The notes under the pieces were generated by a model. That model was given only the letters and a program-made list of their open reading frames with translations. It made no database searches and was not told the origin of the DNA. 41,827 nucleotides of DNA from Chromera velia (lineage: Eukaryota; Sar; Chromeraceae). This document shows positions 1 through 10,474 of this stretch, piece by piece (the stretch's first letter is position 1; every line of letters begins with the position of its first letter). The position numbers were made by a program, and so were the translations under genes. The stretch lies in NCBI GenBank assembly GCA_018398765.1, contig JAHBMJ010000726.1:1-41827 (forward strand), given 5' to 3'.

Positions 1-531
1 TCAAGGGACACACTTCTGAAGACCTCATCTTTTACAGAAGCTTGCCGCCTGGCAGCTCGCTGCTCGTTTTTCGACATTGACTTTCCAGCAACGTTTTGGC
101 CTCCACACCATCTCCATCATAAAGCATACAAGAGAACCGTCTATATGTTTCTTTCATGATATGTTTGTATACCAACGTATCTGTCTTTGTCTTCTCTATG
201 CCTTCACTGGTGCAGACGGAACCGCTAACACCGCAACTTTTTGAAGCAGTGCTGCTTGTTTTTTCTGGAAGCGGATTTGCCCTCCCCAGGATAATCGATC
301 AGTTTGGCGCATGTGCCCGATCTTTCGAAGAAGGAGAGGGCTTCCCCAAAGTCTAGAAAGCTAAAGAGTGTCTCACTATGAGTGCACAATACCCACTTGT
401 TGCAGTGTTGAAGTCTTGGCTTGCCGTTTTGCTGATTGGTTGATTTTTATAGAGATGCACACATATACAAATAAGCATACAGACTGCTGCAGCACAGACC
501 TTCGACGTTTTCTCTTCACTCCGTTTGCTCT

Positions 532-739
<208 letters not shown>

Positions 740-1632
740 CTGGGCTCTTTGGAGGCCCACAGTCGGAAATCACAAATTACTCTTCCCATTGTCTTGTGTA
801 TGAGAGAATCGATCTACCAGTCCTAAAGCAGATCCAAGAAATTATCTAAATTAACTTAGATTTCAATGCACGTTTTTATATAACATCCGAGTTGCACTTT
901 GCTAATGTACTTTACTGCTGCCAGGGTGGCCCTAGGGGGGGCCTCGCAAAAACCTGTAGTGCACTGCCCCTTTGATACAATAATTCAAAAAAGTACATGA
1001 GTTTTAGCTTATAGACAATTAATGCTAGGTCCTAGGCTAGGTCAATGAAAAGATTTTTTTCTCTTGAATTAAATAATTGATAGAGTTTCTGACTTAGGTT
1101 TACTGGTCATTCAATATAATTTTTGACTCTAGAGGTCAGGACTTTAGAGAGAGGGGGAAGGGGTCCGACCTGAATGCTTAAGTGTTAGAAGGGGGGGGGG
1201 GGGTCCAACCCATACGGTCGGTTTTAATTTTTTTTATAGTGCCCCATTCTAACTATTGTAACAGTCGCTGACCTATAGATGTAGCTGCAAACAATTATAA
1301 GCTGGCCTAAAAGCTGGCTAGCTAGTAGATTGATATAGCTTTTCACTTCTTGTAAGTGTCTTATACTACTATGAGTGGACTATTAGAGAGGTGCAAGTAC
1401 TAACAGTATTTAAAACCTGATGTTTCGGTTATATTTAGTATTAAATTGATCGATTGATTTGCACTGCGGCACCGTACTGTGGCCTTCAGCTGCCTTCTTG
1501 CTATGTTATTCCCTAGGTTATTCCGACAGTGAATCTGATCAACTCGATCATTCATCAAACGCTAGGTCAAACGTCATGGTGGTCAAAGCAAGAATATAAT
1601 TATAAAAGGCCCTAGAAAAGGCCGTTGAAAGT

Positions 1633-1640
1633 GGGATAAC
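1633..1640. repeat. 8-bp target duplication of TIR element copy A (left)
   Basis: GGGATAAC lies immediately before the element's TACACTG end, and the same 8 bases follow the other end at 5038-5045. Confidence 0.75.
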
Positions 1641-1715
1641 TACACTGAAACTATAATGTAACACAATTTAAATTATGATACAATACCCTATACACTAGTA
1701 TCAGTGACATAAATA

Positions 1716-1723
1716 ATTGTGTC
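1716..1723. repeat. 8-bp target duplication of the hAT element (left)
   Basis: ATTGTGTC directly precedes the hAT terminus and recurs at 3947-3954 right after the other terminus. Copy B of the host element has one such site at the equivalent place (ATTGTGTC followed by ACAATAGG), as expected for an unoccupied target. Confidence 0.9.
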
Positions 1724-2097
1724 TAGTGACCATGTTTGATTTGATTTGATTTGATTTGAGGTAAGGCTTAAGCTCAAATCAAATATCCAGTCAGGGAGGA
1801 CCTAGTGTTTAAAGACCCTATCAAATACGATCAAATATTTGATCAATATGACTTTCAACCTCAAATATGAAGGTCCCAAAAAAACTTTTGCAAGTACTGA
1901 TCCGTCACACATGCTGATTCAAATGAAAAAACCTAAATCTTGATGGTTTGCTCTCAAAAAAAAAACGTTTTGAGCTGCACTGAAATTGATGTTTCACCCT
2001 CTTTTACTTTATGCAAAGGTAAACCGATCAGCTAAACGTTTTCTCGAACAGCTGTGTTGACTTTTCTGGTGCTGGAACATCTTTTACGGCCCCCTTT

Positions 2098-2940
2098 TTG
2101 AGCGTCTGCAAACATTTTACACCCCGTAAAGACATGTCACACAATCCAACAGGGTCAAACAGGAAGAAGGAGGCATTTGTTTTTAGAGCCGGGTACGCAA
2201 AAAAAATATGGTCCGTGCAAAAGGGGGCAAATGTGATTCAGTGTCAGATGAAAATGCAAGGAGCCGAGGGGGAAGGAGAAACTATTTATGACTATGGGTA
2301 TGCAGCAGCGGCAACTAGTTCTTTTCAAACCCACCTCATCAATCAGCATGGCTTGACGATCACGTCTGACAAACATGTGCAGCTGCTCCAAGAAAGACAG
2401 GAAAAGCGGTCGGAGGGGGCGGGGGGGACGAAGCAGCCTGACGTGCGAACGTTTTTCCCCACCAAAGATGAAGCAGAAGCCGTGGTCGCACCATATGCAG
2501 AGACGCATGAGAAGAGAATCAAGTGCGATATGCTAGGCAATATGCTGACCACTGACTTTCTAGCCAGTGCTGGCTGGCCTTATCTCACAGAAAACGAGGC
2601 ATTGCGAAAGCTGGTCAAGGTACTGGGCCCCCGCTATGATCTCCCGTCTGTGGGGAAGGTGCAGAGACTTCTGCTCCCAACACTGAAGAACGAGATTATT
2701 CTGTCAATCAAAGACAGGTTGAGAAAAGCAGCGACCTGATGAGTGTCGATCACCCTCGACATGTGGTCACATTCAGGAAAGTCAGGGTTCCTGGCGATCA
2801 CAATCCATTGGCTGACAGAGAACTTTGAGATGGATTCAGCCTCCTTTTTAGATCCCGAGACGACCATCTACCATAGGGCTGAGCAGATTAGAGAGATGGT
2901 TCGAAAGGTCCTGAATCGCCACCGGAGACATGCTGTATGA
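2098..2940 (+). pseudogene. hAT transposase N-terminal fragment (BED-type finger and start of the catalytic region), broken
   Basis: The first 213 codons hold a BED-type zinc-finger pattern: an aromatic segment (KKIWSVQKGANVIQCQMK), then SSFQTHLINQHG. The segment around residues 155-205 (ENEALRKLVKVLGPRYDLPS, then a Leu/Lys-rich helix) matches the hAT region ahead of the catalytic core. Two consecutive TGA stops at 2737-2742 interrupt it. The same frame continues after them with SITLDMWSHSGKSGFLAITI, which is the hAT block bearing the first catalytic Asp in Thr-x-Asp-x-Trp form (here TLDMW). The frame closes at 2940. The rest of the RNase H-like fold is absent. The first start codon is uncertain. 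Confidence 0.8.
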
Positions 2941-3028
2941 CTGGGATATTTTGGATGTGAACCACGAGAGATTGTAGCATGCCCCTGACCCCGAGCATCG
3001 AAAGGCTGCGACCACATTCCCTGTTGGT

Positions 3029-3547
3029 GTGGAGCAGTTCCAGAACGGCAAGGGAAAAGGCAACGGGGGGGCTGCTGACAGTGCTGGAGGGGGGGCCGCT
3101 CCTGCAGAGCCCGGCGGGAGGACCAATTTGAAACTAAAGGAGGCGGCCGTAGACGCAAATGCTGAGAAGGCTGGGGGGAAACTTCCCCCTCCTGAGAAAG
3201 TCATCACTCTGGGTGAGGAAGGCTACCGACCTCTCTATATTCACCTCCAACACAAGGGGCTTGTTGTCAGCCCTGGCACGGCACAGAGGGTAGCCGAACT
3301 TACCAACTGTGGATGCTTAGCTGCCCAGAAACAGGACGGTTCTAACACCAACAGCAATAGCAAACGTGTGCATGGTTCTCCGTCTCACCCCGTTGTCATC
3401 TCTCCGCAACCGAATAAAAGCCCAGGAGCACCCACTCCTGGAAAGCCGAAAAGCCAGAGAAAAAGCTCTCAGCAGCTCCCACCACCGATCAATTCAATTC
3501 ACATTGAAGAAAGTGATTATGAAGAAGAGGAAAAGGAAGGGCCATAA
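3029..3547 (+). CDS. Unrecognised 172-residue ORF inside the hAT element
   Basis: This frame differs from that of the transposase fragment. The product begins Gly/Ala-rich, has a moderately ordered middle section (EKVITLGEEGYRPLYIHLQ and following), and ends Ser/Pro-rich with an acidic tail (EESDYEEEEKEG), then TAA. I do not recognise a domain. It could be a shifted or captured piece of the transposase gene, an accessory ORF, or chance. GC content is well above the flanking AT-rich DNA, which favours former coding sequence. Confidence 0.35.
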   Translation: MEQFQNGKGKGNGGAADSAGGGAAPAEPGGRTNLKLKEAAVDANAEKAGGKLPPPEKVITLGEEGYRPLYIHLQHKGLVVSPGTAQRVAELTNCGCLAAQKQDGSNTNSNSKRVHGSPSHPVVISPQPNKSPGAPTPGKPKSQRKSSQQLPPPINSIHIEESDYEEEEKEGP

Positions 3548-3885
3548 AGCTGAGTGATTGTCACCTCAATTTTAGTACGTGCTCTAACTTTATTGTATCA
3601 ACAAAAAGTTATATGCAGTTTCAAATCTATCAATTTTACGTTCTTAATCTCTATTAGTACTAGAGTGAGTCTCAGTGACTAGTGTATATACACTGCCACA
3701 CAGGCATATTTTTTTTATGGAACTGATAAATTATAATTTTATATATATTTTTTTAAATTTTTCTAATAACTATTGTCATGAGAAAAGTGATCAGAGTGAC
3801 AGTAAGTCAGTGACTCAGTGAGGACCCTAAGAGGTTAACCTCAAATCTTATCTCAAATATCAAGTATTTGAGGTTGAAGCTCAAA

Positions 3886-3954
3886 TCAAATCAAATCAAA
3901 TCAAATCAAATCAAATCAAATATAATCAAATCAAACATGGTCACTAATTGTGTC
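3886..3954. repeat. Right hAT terminus: (CAAAT)n pentamer repeat, TIR end and target duplication
   Basis: About ten CAAAT/TCAAA pentamers lead into the terminal bases TCAAACATGGTCACTA, followed by ATTGTGTC. The left terminus at 1724-1760 is the inverted counterpart with fewer pentamers, so the two TIRs differ in repeat number. Confidence 0.85.
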
Positions 3955-4104
3955 ATAATAAGCATGATGAAATAGTTAGAATAACTTGCATGTGATGAAA
4001 TTATCAGATAAAAACTTGATTGAATTCAAGTGATCCTAGACTTTCAAAGTGACTAAAAGTCTTTACAGTCATTGAAGTTCAGACTGCCGCAGTATTCTTC
4101 TACA

Positions 4105-4420
4105 TTCACTCACCCTGGCACTCACCGGCACTCACCTTACTCACTCACTCACCTGATTCATTCACTCACTCATGCACTCAATCACTCACTCACTCACTCA
4201 CTCCTAGGCTCGGATTCAATATATATTATATTTCAGACTAGATTTCAGACAGAACGCTAATATAATGTAATGTAATATAATATAATATAATATAAACTTT
4301 ATATAATATGAGAGGATGAAAATTGGGTTGAAGGCCGGAGATGAGTCAGAGATTTATGTAGATGTTATATCATATTATATTATATTTATATTATTATATT
4401 AGGGGAACCCTAAAGATATA

Positions 4421-4459
<39 letters not shown>

Positions 4460-4840
4460 AATCCAAGCCTAGACTCACTCACTAACTCACGAACTCACTT
4501 ACTCACTCACTCACTCACTTACTCACTCACTCACTCATTCACTGACTCACTCACTCACTCACTCACTTACTCACTTACATACTCATACACTCAGTCACTC
4601 ACTCAGTCATACATTCAGTCACTCACTCAGTCATACACTCAGTCACTCACTCACTCAGTCACACTCACTCACTCACTCACTCACTCACTCATTCACTCAT
4701 CTTACTCACTCACTCACTCATTCATGCACTCATTCACTTACTCGCTCACTCACTCACTCACTCACTGACTGACCTACTCATCTTACTTACTCACTCACTC
4801 ACTAACTCACTCTTACTCCCTCACTTACCCACTCACTCAT
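4105..4840. repeat. (TCAC)n tetranucleotide arrays inside TIR element copy A
   Basis: Two arrays (about 4105-4202 and 4470-4840) of TCAC with TCAT, TCAG and TTAC variants are separated by AT-rich DNA with TAATA and TATATA tracts. Copy B carries the same kind of array at 15175-15435. Frames through it encode Leu-Thr-His-Ser repeats and are not genes. Confidence 0.9.
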
Positions 4841-5045
4841 GAACAACGTACCCCACGACGTGGGTTAAGCCGCGCCAAACATCATAAACATGCAATCTCT
4901 GACTATTTTTTTCACACATAAGTGTGATTTAATTGAATTAGTCAAAACTTCTTAAAATCACAATTATTGTGTCACAAATCATTGTGACACAAAAGGTTCT
5001 AGAAATTTTTATTGTGACACACTATAGTTCCAGTGTAGGGATAAC

Positions 5046-5870
5046 TGGTACATAACTGGTATAGAAAGTTTTTTTGATGAATCGATGATGATTAAAGGGA
5101 CCGTGACAGCTAGCGTATCAAAAGAAGTGCACAGAAGATTACAGAAGATCATGCTTCAACCCAGCCTCAGCCTGGCCTACCCAGGCCCCAATTAACAGGC
5201 TATACGTAAACTTGCTATCATATCTAGCTAGTATAATATTAAAACATTGATCGACTAACAGGTGGATCGACCCGCACAGTACATATCGATCTAAGTTTCG
5301 ATATAGTACGTACACATCGAAAGGAACACGGCAAGAAAAGCTCACAATGCATCACATCGGTCGACTCGATCCCCAAACAGACCTCGCCTAATAATCATCC
5401 ATCCACCCACGCACCACCAACTGATAGAGAGGGGGGGAGGGCGTTCCGATGCAGGAAGCCCCACGTGAAATGCTGTCTCAGACTTTTCCTCTATCGTTCG
5501 ATGTCTATCTGCATGACGGAACCACCGGCTGTCGCACCGTTGCCATCACAAAGAGCGTTTTGGGTAGATATGAAAATGCGTGCACACAATCAGGAGAGAA
5601 AAGAAGGAACAAGAATCTCCCGCATGCATGCCTGGTCTACAGATCTATGTATGCAATTCATGGATGCACAGAATAGAATGAACAGAATGAAAGATGACGG
5701 AGGGAGCCAAAAATTCGAGTGCGACATGCAGACAACCAAGACGTCCAGAGCAGAGCGTCTCTTTCGGCATCCCCCTCCCCTCCCGTCCTCTCTGCACGAG
5801 CCCCTTGCCTCGATCCCCTCAGAGGACCCAGGCTTGGAGGGGCGTGTCGGCATCGATGGATCATTGGTTT

Positions 5871-5904
<34 letters not shown>

Positions 5905-5950
5905 TGTGTGTGCGCATGAGTGCGTGTGTTTGCGTGTATGTGTATGTGTA

Positions 5951-6004
<54 letters not shown>

Positions 6005-6308
6005 GAAGGGAAATCAATCGATCAAAAGAGGCGAAAGAGAAGAGGTATCGATTGATTCATTGCTTTTGAGAGAGAAAGAGAGTGTCGACAAGCAGAGCGT
6101 GAGGAGGAAGGGAAGCCCCGATCGATCCCCATATGCATGGCATAAATGATTCATCGATCCGATCTGCATTTGAAAAGAGCGAGAGAGAAAGAGCCAGATA
6201 GAAAGAAAGGGAGAGAGAGAGAGAGAGAGATCAAAAGGAAGGCAGGTCTGGACAGATGCAGGAAAAAAAGAGACCGCACGAATGATGGCAAAGGACTAAG
6301 CAAAGGAA
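5046..6308. other. Intergenic stretch with GT and GA microsatellites
   Basis: No gene is supported. A (TG)n tract at about 5871-5972 runs straight into (GA)n at about 5973-6003, and further GA-rich blocks lie at 6060-6085 and 6178-6231. The last part is 3' flank of the minus-strand Cys/His-repeat gene that ends at 6309. Confidence 0.65.
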
Positions 6309-8903
6309 TCAATGAGGCAGAGAAGAGACAAGCTTGCACTCATGACAGCCTCGGCGGTCATTCCGGAGAACACAGCTGCCCCTACCTCCACAGTCCTTGC
6401 AATAGTAGCGATCTCTACCGTGCATACAGATGCCTGCACCCCCGCACTCCTTGCACCTATGACGCTGCCGGCCGTGCTCACAAATGTCCTTCCCTCCACA
6501 ATCCTTGGCAATGCACCTGGAGCGTTGCCGGCCGTGCTCACAGATGCTCTTGCCTCCGCACTCCTTACACCTGGAGCGTTGCCTGCCGTGCTCACAAATG
6601 CTTCCACCCCCGCACTCCTTGCACCTGGAGCGTTGCCGGCCGTGCTCACAAATGTCCTTCCCTCCACAATTCTTGCACTGACGTCGTCTTCTGCCATGCC
6701 CACAGATGCTCTTCCCTCCGCACTCCTTGCACTGACATCGCCGCCTGCCGTGCTCACAGATGCTCTTCCCTCCGCACTCCTTGCACTGACTTCGCCTCCT
6801 TCCATGCTCACAAATGCTCTTCCCTCCGCACTCCTTGCACTCACTTCGCCTCCTTCCATGCTCACAAATGCTCCTCCCTCCGCACTCCTTGCAATTGTAA
6901 CGCTGGGTGCCGTGCCGACAAATGCCCTGCCCTCCGCAGTCTCTGCAATAGTACGGCTGCCGGCCGTGCTCACAGAGGCTCTTTCCTCCACACTCCTTGC
7001 ATCTAGAGCGAATGCGACCGTGCTCACAAACTCTCTTCCCTCCGCACTCCTTGCACTCTTTTCGCCTCCTCCAATGCAAACACAGAATGTGCCCATAACG
7101 GTCCCTCTTCACTTCTCCTCCCCCATCCCCCCCCTGCGAATTACTGCCGCCGATCGGACCTCCCCTCCCGACACAGGACTCAGAAGATAGACGGGCGGAG
7201 TTCGAAACAGACACAGTCAACCGACGCAGCTTCTCTTCCCGCATCAGACATCCCTCCTTCCCCTTCCACACAACCCCCTCTCCGGCAACAGGAAAGCCAG
7301 GCAAGGCATCACACTTGTCAGCCTCAGCCTCAGAGAGGGCAGCCTCTGATCTGCGACGCTTCAAAGGAAGGGCAACGCCGTGTGTTTTGTGCCCCTCTCC
7401 TTGCTGGTGTTCAAGGAGAGGCAGGAGGGTGAAGGATAGAGGGAGGGAGGGAGGGATCTTACTGTGAAGGTCGGTATCAGCGGGACCTTTGCAGCCACTC
7501 ACTGAATTGGAACCGTCTGAATACACATCCTCGACATACTCGGTACCTCTTCTCAGCCTTCTCTCTCCGGACACGCCACCCAATCTGTCAAGATGAAGTG
7601 CGATGTGTGTGTCGTGTATGCGCACGGGGTGAGGAACGCTTTGTGACATGAGACAGCTCTTCTGAAGGGGGGACTGCTGCTCAGGGGAAAGCAAAAAGGG
7701 AGAGACACAGGATACTCTCTCTGAGACGAAAGCCTGTCCGCCCACTCTTCTGTCTGATTGAGGCGCAGAGATCGAAACAGAAAGGGAAGAGAAACATCGG
7801 TGCTTCAGACCCTCACACTCTGCACTCACCCCGTCCCCCTCTGTGGGCGTCTCTTGGAAGACACACTGACTCTCCCTAACCCTTTGACTAGGATTAGAGA
7901 CAGGATCACCCTCTCCCATTCCGCCACTCACAGCCTTTTCAATCTGCCCCCCGAATACATCTGCCCCCTCCCCCCCACCTCCATTCATCACAGCTGCAGG
8001 TGCAAATCGAAAAGACTGATCAGACCCCTCATCTCCTCTTCTCTCCCCCCTCACCTCACTTTGCCCCTTCTGGAGAAACACAACTGCAGATACAGAGGTT
8101 GGGGAATGACACTTGGAAACAGCAGCAGAGTCAGAAGACGCCACCAGAACGCCACCACCACCACCCTGCTGGCCCGATACGCTAACCCTCTCTGCGGGGC
8201 GGGACAAATCAGCTTCAGACTATACACACTGAGTTATATCATTAGAGGCAAAAGTCGGAGACGAAGACGACAGGCAAGGGGGCAGTGCGGAAACGAAAAG
8301 CGGGGCACTCTCGATCTCCGCAGGCGAACCTTCCAAGGTTCCCCACTCCTTCGTCTCCCCCTCCTCCGCCTGTTCCTTCTCAGTATCCAACTCTGAGGGG
8401 ACATAGGGGAGACTGTGCTGTTCGAGTTCCTGTTGTGCGTGCACCATGTCCGCCCATGTCAATGGAGTCACCTGTGTTCCCCCCTCTCCCCAACCCCCAC
8501 CAAACAGTACAAACCCACCATCAACAACCTCTACCTCCCGCAGCCCACACCCCAAAGGCTCCCACACGCACCCACGACAGTCTTGACTTCGATCGCCTGT
8601 GGGAGATGCTGCTGAGAGGGCTGAAACGACGGCGGAAGAGGTCTGACAACCATGACAACCATCTATTTGAGAATCAACGAGGGCAAACCAAAACTGTACT
8701 TGAGAGCACACGCTGTGACTCATCGGAAAGGACATCCACACGCCTGGGAAGGCAGGGTTCTTCACTCGATGGAGGGCGATACTGCGACTCACGTCCCACC
8801 CTCCGATCTCAGAGCTGCAACCAACAACCACCAGCGTCTGCCCCTCCCGAGGCTCCACCTCCGTACAAGCAAACAGCACAACACCCGTCTCCGCCTCCAC
8901 CAT
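6309..8903 (-). CDS. CBM20-like domain plus tandem Cys/His-repeat protein (minus-strand paralogue)
   Basis: Start chosen at 8903, because MVEAETGVVLFACTEVE aligns with the start of the plus-strand paralogue. Residues about 5-125 look like a starch-binding CBM20 module: a VVLFACTEVE strand, LVVVGCSSEIGGWD (conserved GGW), FPGVWMSF, and a WEPLGCGLREVEV strand in place of the usual WE-G-NR. A low-complexity linker follows, then thirteen 18-residue units C-x-H-G-R-x-R-x-x-C-K-E-C-G-G-K-x-I, ending CHECKLVSSLPH and TGA. The C-x-H...C-x2-C spacing suggests one metal site per unit. An in-frame TAG at 8220-8222 is removed by a plausible 138-nt intron (8329-8192, phase 1 at both ends). A second plausible intron is 7502-7404. 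Function unknown; glucan binding and zinc binding are inferred. Confidence 0.75.
6345..7085 (-). repeat. 54-bp coding tandem repeat (13 Cys/His units)
   Basis: Each 54-bp unit encodes one 18-residue Cys/His motif. One unit carries a 2-residue insertion (CIAKDC for CKEC) that keeps the frame. Because 54 is a multiple of three, long open frames also appear on the opposite strand and in other registers; these are shadows. Confidence 0.93.
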
Positions 8904-10474
8904 CGTGATGAACAGCGTTGGGAAAGAGAAACACGAACCCTTGACAGATCTCTGCACGCACACGGATAGATCAACAGAGGTCACAGAGCCTAAAGGCGTC
9001 ACAGTCGCCGGCCGAAAGCACGAGCTTCTATTAATGTAGAGCAGCTGACACAACAAACTCACACGTCTTCGTCGCTCGAGATTCATTTCAACTTCACCGA
9101 TGCACTGACTTGATTCTGTCTGGGGGACAAACGCCAAAGCTCCAGAAGTGGGCACGCCAGAACAAAGGTGAGCGAGCGTAGCGGCTCTTGTGCCACTTGG
9201 ATGCTTTCAACGGCTTCCCCCCTCTGACTTCCCGCGCAAAAGTCGAAACCGTTGATTGTCTGACACAAGAGAAAGAGTGGGGATGTCTCGAGGTCCAAAC
9301 CTTTTCCGGTAACTTTCACACAGTGATTACCGACAGTCAGAGGAGAAAGCGGGGAAAGTCCGCTCGATCTGGGCCTCTTGATTAGCTGCAGAAGGATCGA
9401 GCACTTGCACTGATCAAAGAGAGACAGAGCATGTCAGAGTTAGAAGAAGTCGTTGCTGGTCTCATGCCGATGCTGTTCAATGTCTTCATGAGTTCTTGCC
9501 ACGAATCTTGCGTATACTGCAGATCTGACTTTCGCCGAATCAACTGAGAGCTCCACATGCAGCAATCCTTCTGAGGCCGATCATTGCAAAGCCACACGTT
9601 GAGTTTTTTTTTTTTGAATTGTTGTCTCTGCAGTGTCAGAAACTGTCGCCCGCGATCGAAACGACCGATGCAATGGCATCTTTTTTACGCGGGACTATAT
9701 AGATATATATATATATATATCGCAGGGATTCGCAGGGAGAATCAGGGAGATGCAAGCCATGCAATGAACCTCATTCGATGATATGTATTTGAGTCTACTG
9801 TCAGATCGATCGACTCGATCTGAGCCCCTGAGGTGAATTTCCCCCTGGTGAAATCATCACTGAAAAGGGTCATGCATGTCATAAAAGCTCGACGTTCAAA
9901 TGATGCCAAGGACCGTTAAATACATGAGTTCTAACTGAAGCAGATCGAACTGCTTTCACAGCTGCTTTTGTGTGGTGAGTCCCTGGTAACCAGCCGTGTG
10001 AGGATCACTTCTCGATCTGCCAGAGGGCAGGCTCGCCTGAGTGCATCGGTCTCCTTCATTGTGTGAGTCCATTCATCTGCGACTTGTGGTCGAGAGGCGG
10101 TAATCGCGGTTCAATCGGCTGACAACTTGAACTGAAGTCGAGGCAGTGCACGCGGGTGAGTCGCCTGAGTGGGTTTTTTCCTTCCTCCCTTTGGCGTATG
10201 TGTGATTTTGCTCTTTGGTCCTAACGGTCTGCTGCTTTGTAAGTCTCACCCTTTGTGGGTCTGTCGGTCTAAATTTTTTCGTGCTTCGTCTTCTTCTTCT
10301 TCTCGGCACTTCCCGAATTTCCGAATCTGTGCAGGCGTCAATCGATCGAGATAAACATCGCGATCAAAGGCATTCATTGACAGCCAGCGGGACGCTTGTC
10401 CTTCGAGATCGTCCCTTCCTTCTCTCCTCGATTGAAATTGAAGCCGTCTACCGATATAAATCTGCGTTGGCACC
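8904..10474. promoter_or_regulatory. Shared 5' region between the two divergent CBM20/Cys-His genes
   Basis: This 1.57-kb stretch separates the two divergent starts and must contain both promoters and 5' UTRs. I see a (TA)n tract at about 9700-9720 and a T homopolymer near 9605, but no motif I can assign as a core promoter. Short frames here have no recognisable product. Confidence 0.4.

Larger units (their letters stand above)
1724..3946 (+). mobile_element. hAT-superfamily DNA transposon with decayed transposase
   Basis: The element is 2223 bp. Both ends read inward as TAGTGACCATGTTTGA, matching the hAT terminal consensus YARNG, and an exact 8-bp duplication ATTGTGTC flanks it, the size typical of hAT. 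Each TIR runs on into (TTTGA)n pentamer repeats. Inside are a broken transposase N-terminal region (2098-2940) and a second open frame (3029-3547). The central and C-terminal catalytic and dimerisation regions of hAT transposase are not recognisable, so this copy is probably non-functional. Confidence 0.9.
1641..5037. mobile_element. TIR DNA element, copy A, split by a nested hAT element
   Basis: The left end reads TACACTGAAACTATAATG. The right end, read inwards on the minus strand, starts TACACTGGAACTATAGTG, so the termini are inverted repeats. GGGATAAC flanks both ends as an 8-bp target duplication. Without the nested hAT copy the element is about 1.2 kb. It has no transposase and is non-autonomous. 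Its interior carries (TCAC)n arrays at about 4105-4202 and 4470-4840 and a (TA)n tract near 4416-4456. It matches copy B at 14958-15841 in both end regions. The superfamily is not settled: 8-bp duplications fit hAT-like elements, but the terminus does not match the usual hAT 5'-YARNG consensus. Confidence 0.82.

Noticed and set aside
4424-4768. CRISPR-like or satellite array in the TCAC region
   Set aside because: The period is 4 bp with no spacers; it is a microsatellite within a transposon.
1641-5037. Tc1/mariner assignment of the TIR element from a TA at each end
   Set aside because: The longer GGGATAAC repeat outside both ends of copy A, and the 7-of-8 match around copy B, point to an 8-bp duplication with TA as part of the TIR.
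6296-7190. Plus-strand and alternative minus-strand frames of 266-292 codons across the Cys/His array
   Set aside because: The 54-bp unit length keeps all registers open. Only the minus-strand frame with conserved C-x-H...C-x-x-C continues into the CBM20 head and agrees with the paralogue.
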